Of a DNA stretch of 5,079 nt, positions 4,284 through 5,079 are shown one piece after another; position 1 is the stretch's first letter, and every line of letters starts with the position of its first letter. A program made the translations under genes and the position numbers. Below the pieces are notes generated by a model. It had not been told where the DNA came from and did not search any database. It saw nothing but the letters and a program-made list of their open reading frames with translations. This DNA is from JBGPYM01 sp041493205 (GTDB lineage: Bacteria; Bacteroidota; Ignavibacteria; UBA10030; UBA6906), in NCBI GenBank assembly GCA_041493205.1, contig JBGPYM010000224.1, positions 1-5,079 on the forward strand, written 5' to 3'.

Positions 4284-5079
4284 TTACGGGTTTGGCCGGG
4301 AAGCGACGCGTTCGCCCCCACGCACAGCCAGCGCGATGCCGCCCAGAATGGCTGCCGAGGCAACCATCAGGCGGAGAGTCACCGATTCTCCAAGGAAAAA
4401 CGCGGCGGCAAACGCTGCGATCACCGGAACGGCCAGTTGCACGCTTGCCGCTCTGGTTCTGGTGAGACCCTGGAGCGCGCTGTACCAGAGGATGTAACCG
4501 ATTCCCGAAGTCACCGCGCCGGAGACAAGAGCGAGCAGAAACCCCTGCACGGTGACGTGTGCGTCCCGGAAGAAGAGCAGGCTCAACGCGAGCGCGAAGG
4601 GGATTGATCGGACAAAGTTTTCTACCGTTACCGCAACAGGATCGCCTGCTCCCCGGCCCCGCAGAGAATACACCCCCCAGGCAATCCCCGCAATCGTCAT
4701 CAGTGCCGAACCGGCCGGAGACGGTGCCGTTAATCCGGGGGACACGAGATAGACGAGTCCCGCAAGCGCTGCCGCCAGTCCGGCCCACTGCACGGGATGA
4801 GGATGCTCTCCCGCGCGTATGCCGGCAAGGATCATCGTCCCCTGTACCGCGCCGAACAGAATGAGTGCGCCTGTGCCGACACTGAGACTGATGTAGGCGT
4901 AGGAAAACGCAACGGCATACAGGAAGAGCATCGCAGCGGAGGTCCACGCGGTGCGGGGTGTGGAGGGTCGCCGCCGGCCGGAAACAACGGCAATCAACCA
5001 GAGCATCGCTCCCCCCGCGATCAGCCGCACCGTGGAAAAAGTAGCCGGATCAATGCCGCCATTCCGCAGTGCCAGCCGG
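4284..5079 (-). CDS. EamA/DMT-family membrane transporter, N-terminus beyond window
   Basis: The window holds 264 C-terminal residues and the TAA stop at 4286-4284. The reading frame continues past the GTG at 5030 to the window end with sequence that fits the family (RLALRNGGIDPATFSTVRLI), so the gene is truncated at its 5' end here by probably about one membrane helix. Many hydrophobic helices follow, including AWTSAAMLFLYAVAFSYAYI and the second EamA half with FLLALVSGAVTSGIGYILWY, LTRTRAASVQLAVPVIAAF, FFLGESVTLRLMVAS and ILGGIALAV. This is the classical inverted two-times-five helix layout of drug/metabolite transporters, which export amino acids, nucleotides or other small metabolites. 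The substrate cannot be told from sequence. It is convergent with DUF4097, 14 bp apart, and shows no link to the sigma cassette. Its promoter lies outside the window. Confidence 0.92.
   Translation of the reverse strand, partial: RLALRNGGIDPATFSTVRLIAGGAMLWLIAVVSGRRRPSTPRTAWTSAAMLFLYAVAFSYAYISLSVGTGALILFGAVQGTMILAGIRAGEHPHPVQWAGLAAALAGLVYLVSPGLTAPSPAGSALMTIAGIAWGVYSLRGRGAGDPVAVTVENFVRSIPFALALSLLFFRDAHVTVQGFLLALVSGAVTSGIGYILWYSALQGLTRTRAASVQLAVPVIAAFAAAFFLGESVTLRLMVASAAILGGIALAVRGGERVASRPNP

Noticed and set aside
4270..4299. CCGGC / GCCGG inverted repeat as a terminator
   Set aside because: Only 5 bp of stem with a 20-nt loop and no T tract.
4261..4947. Alternative minus-strand frame and plus-strand frames over the transporter
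   Set aside because: The frame ending at 4284 gives an excellent EamA protein; the others give Arg-rich or Cys-rich nonsense.
5028..5030. GTG 5030 as the start of the transporter
   Set aside because: The upstream in-frame residues RLALRNGGIDPATFST are conserved-looking EamA sequence, so the gene continues past the window.

Overview
The window is a gene-dense stretch of GC-rich bacterial chromosome with six protein-coding genes and no RNA gene, insertion sequence or CRISPR array that I can see. Two of the genes run off the ends. The best hint of origin is the promoter in the central intergenic region. It reads TTTG-N20-TACTTTTG, which fits the TTTG/TAnnTTTG consensus of Bacteroidota and relatives. 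Together with the gene content (ECF sigma factor, HEAT-repeat anti-sigma factor, DUF4097 protein, ABM-domain protein, TPR lipoprotein-like or exported protein), this suggests a GC-rich member of the FCB group (Bacteroidota, Ignavibacteria, Chlorobi, KSB1 and relatives). That assignment is an inference. Unlike typical Bacteroidetes, several genes here have clear Shine-Dalgarno sequences.

Layout. Minus-strand operon, about 1-1509: a Bacteroidetes-type promoter (1478-1509) drives a small ABM-fold protein (1127-1438). A GTGA overlap then couples it to an exported protein made of ten gapless 34-residue TPR units (1-1130), whose 3' end lies outside the window. The long plus-strand frames over this region are shadows. 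A 143-bp divergent control region (1439-1581) separates this operon from a plus-strand three-gene operon: an ECF-type sigma factor (1582-2157), a membrane-spanning zinc-finger anti-sigma factor with a HEAT-repeat C-terminal half (2174-3124), and a secreted DUF4097 beta-solenoid protein (3121-4269). The genes in this operon are 16 bp apart and then overlap by 4 bp (ATGA). A convergent minus-strand EamA/DMT-family transporter (4284-5079) lacks its N-terminus and ends only 14 bp from the DUF4097 gene.

Working together. The sigma/anti-sigma/DUF4097 operon looks like a cell-envelope signalling cassette. A cytoplasmic ZAS domain holds the sigma factor, one membrane helix crosses the inner membrane, and a HEAT solenoid should face the periplasm. 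The co-translated DUF4097 beta-solenoid is exported to the same side, so it is a candidate ligand, client or output. The divergent ABM-TPR operon shares the control region and may be co-regulated, but nothing in the sequence proves this. The transporter appears unrelated to the cassette.
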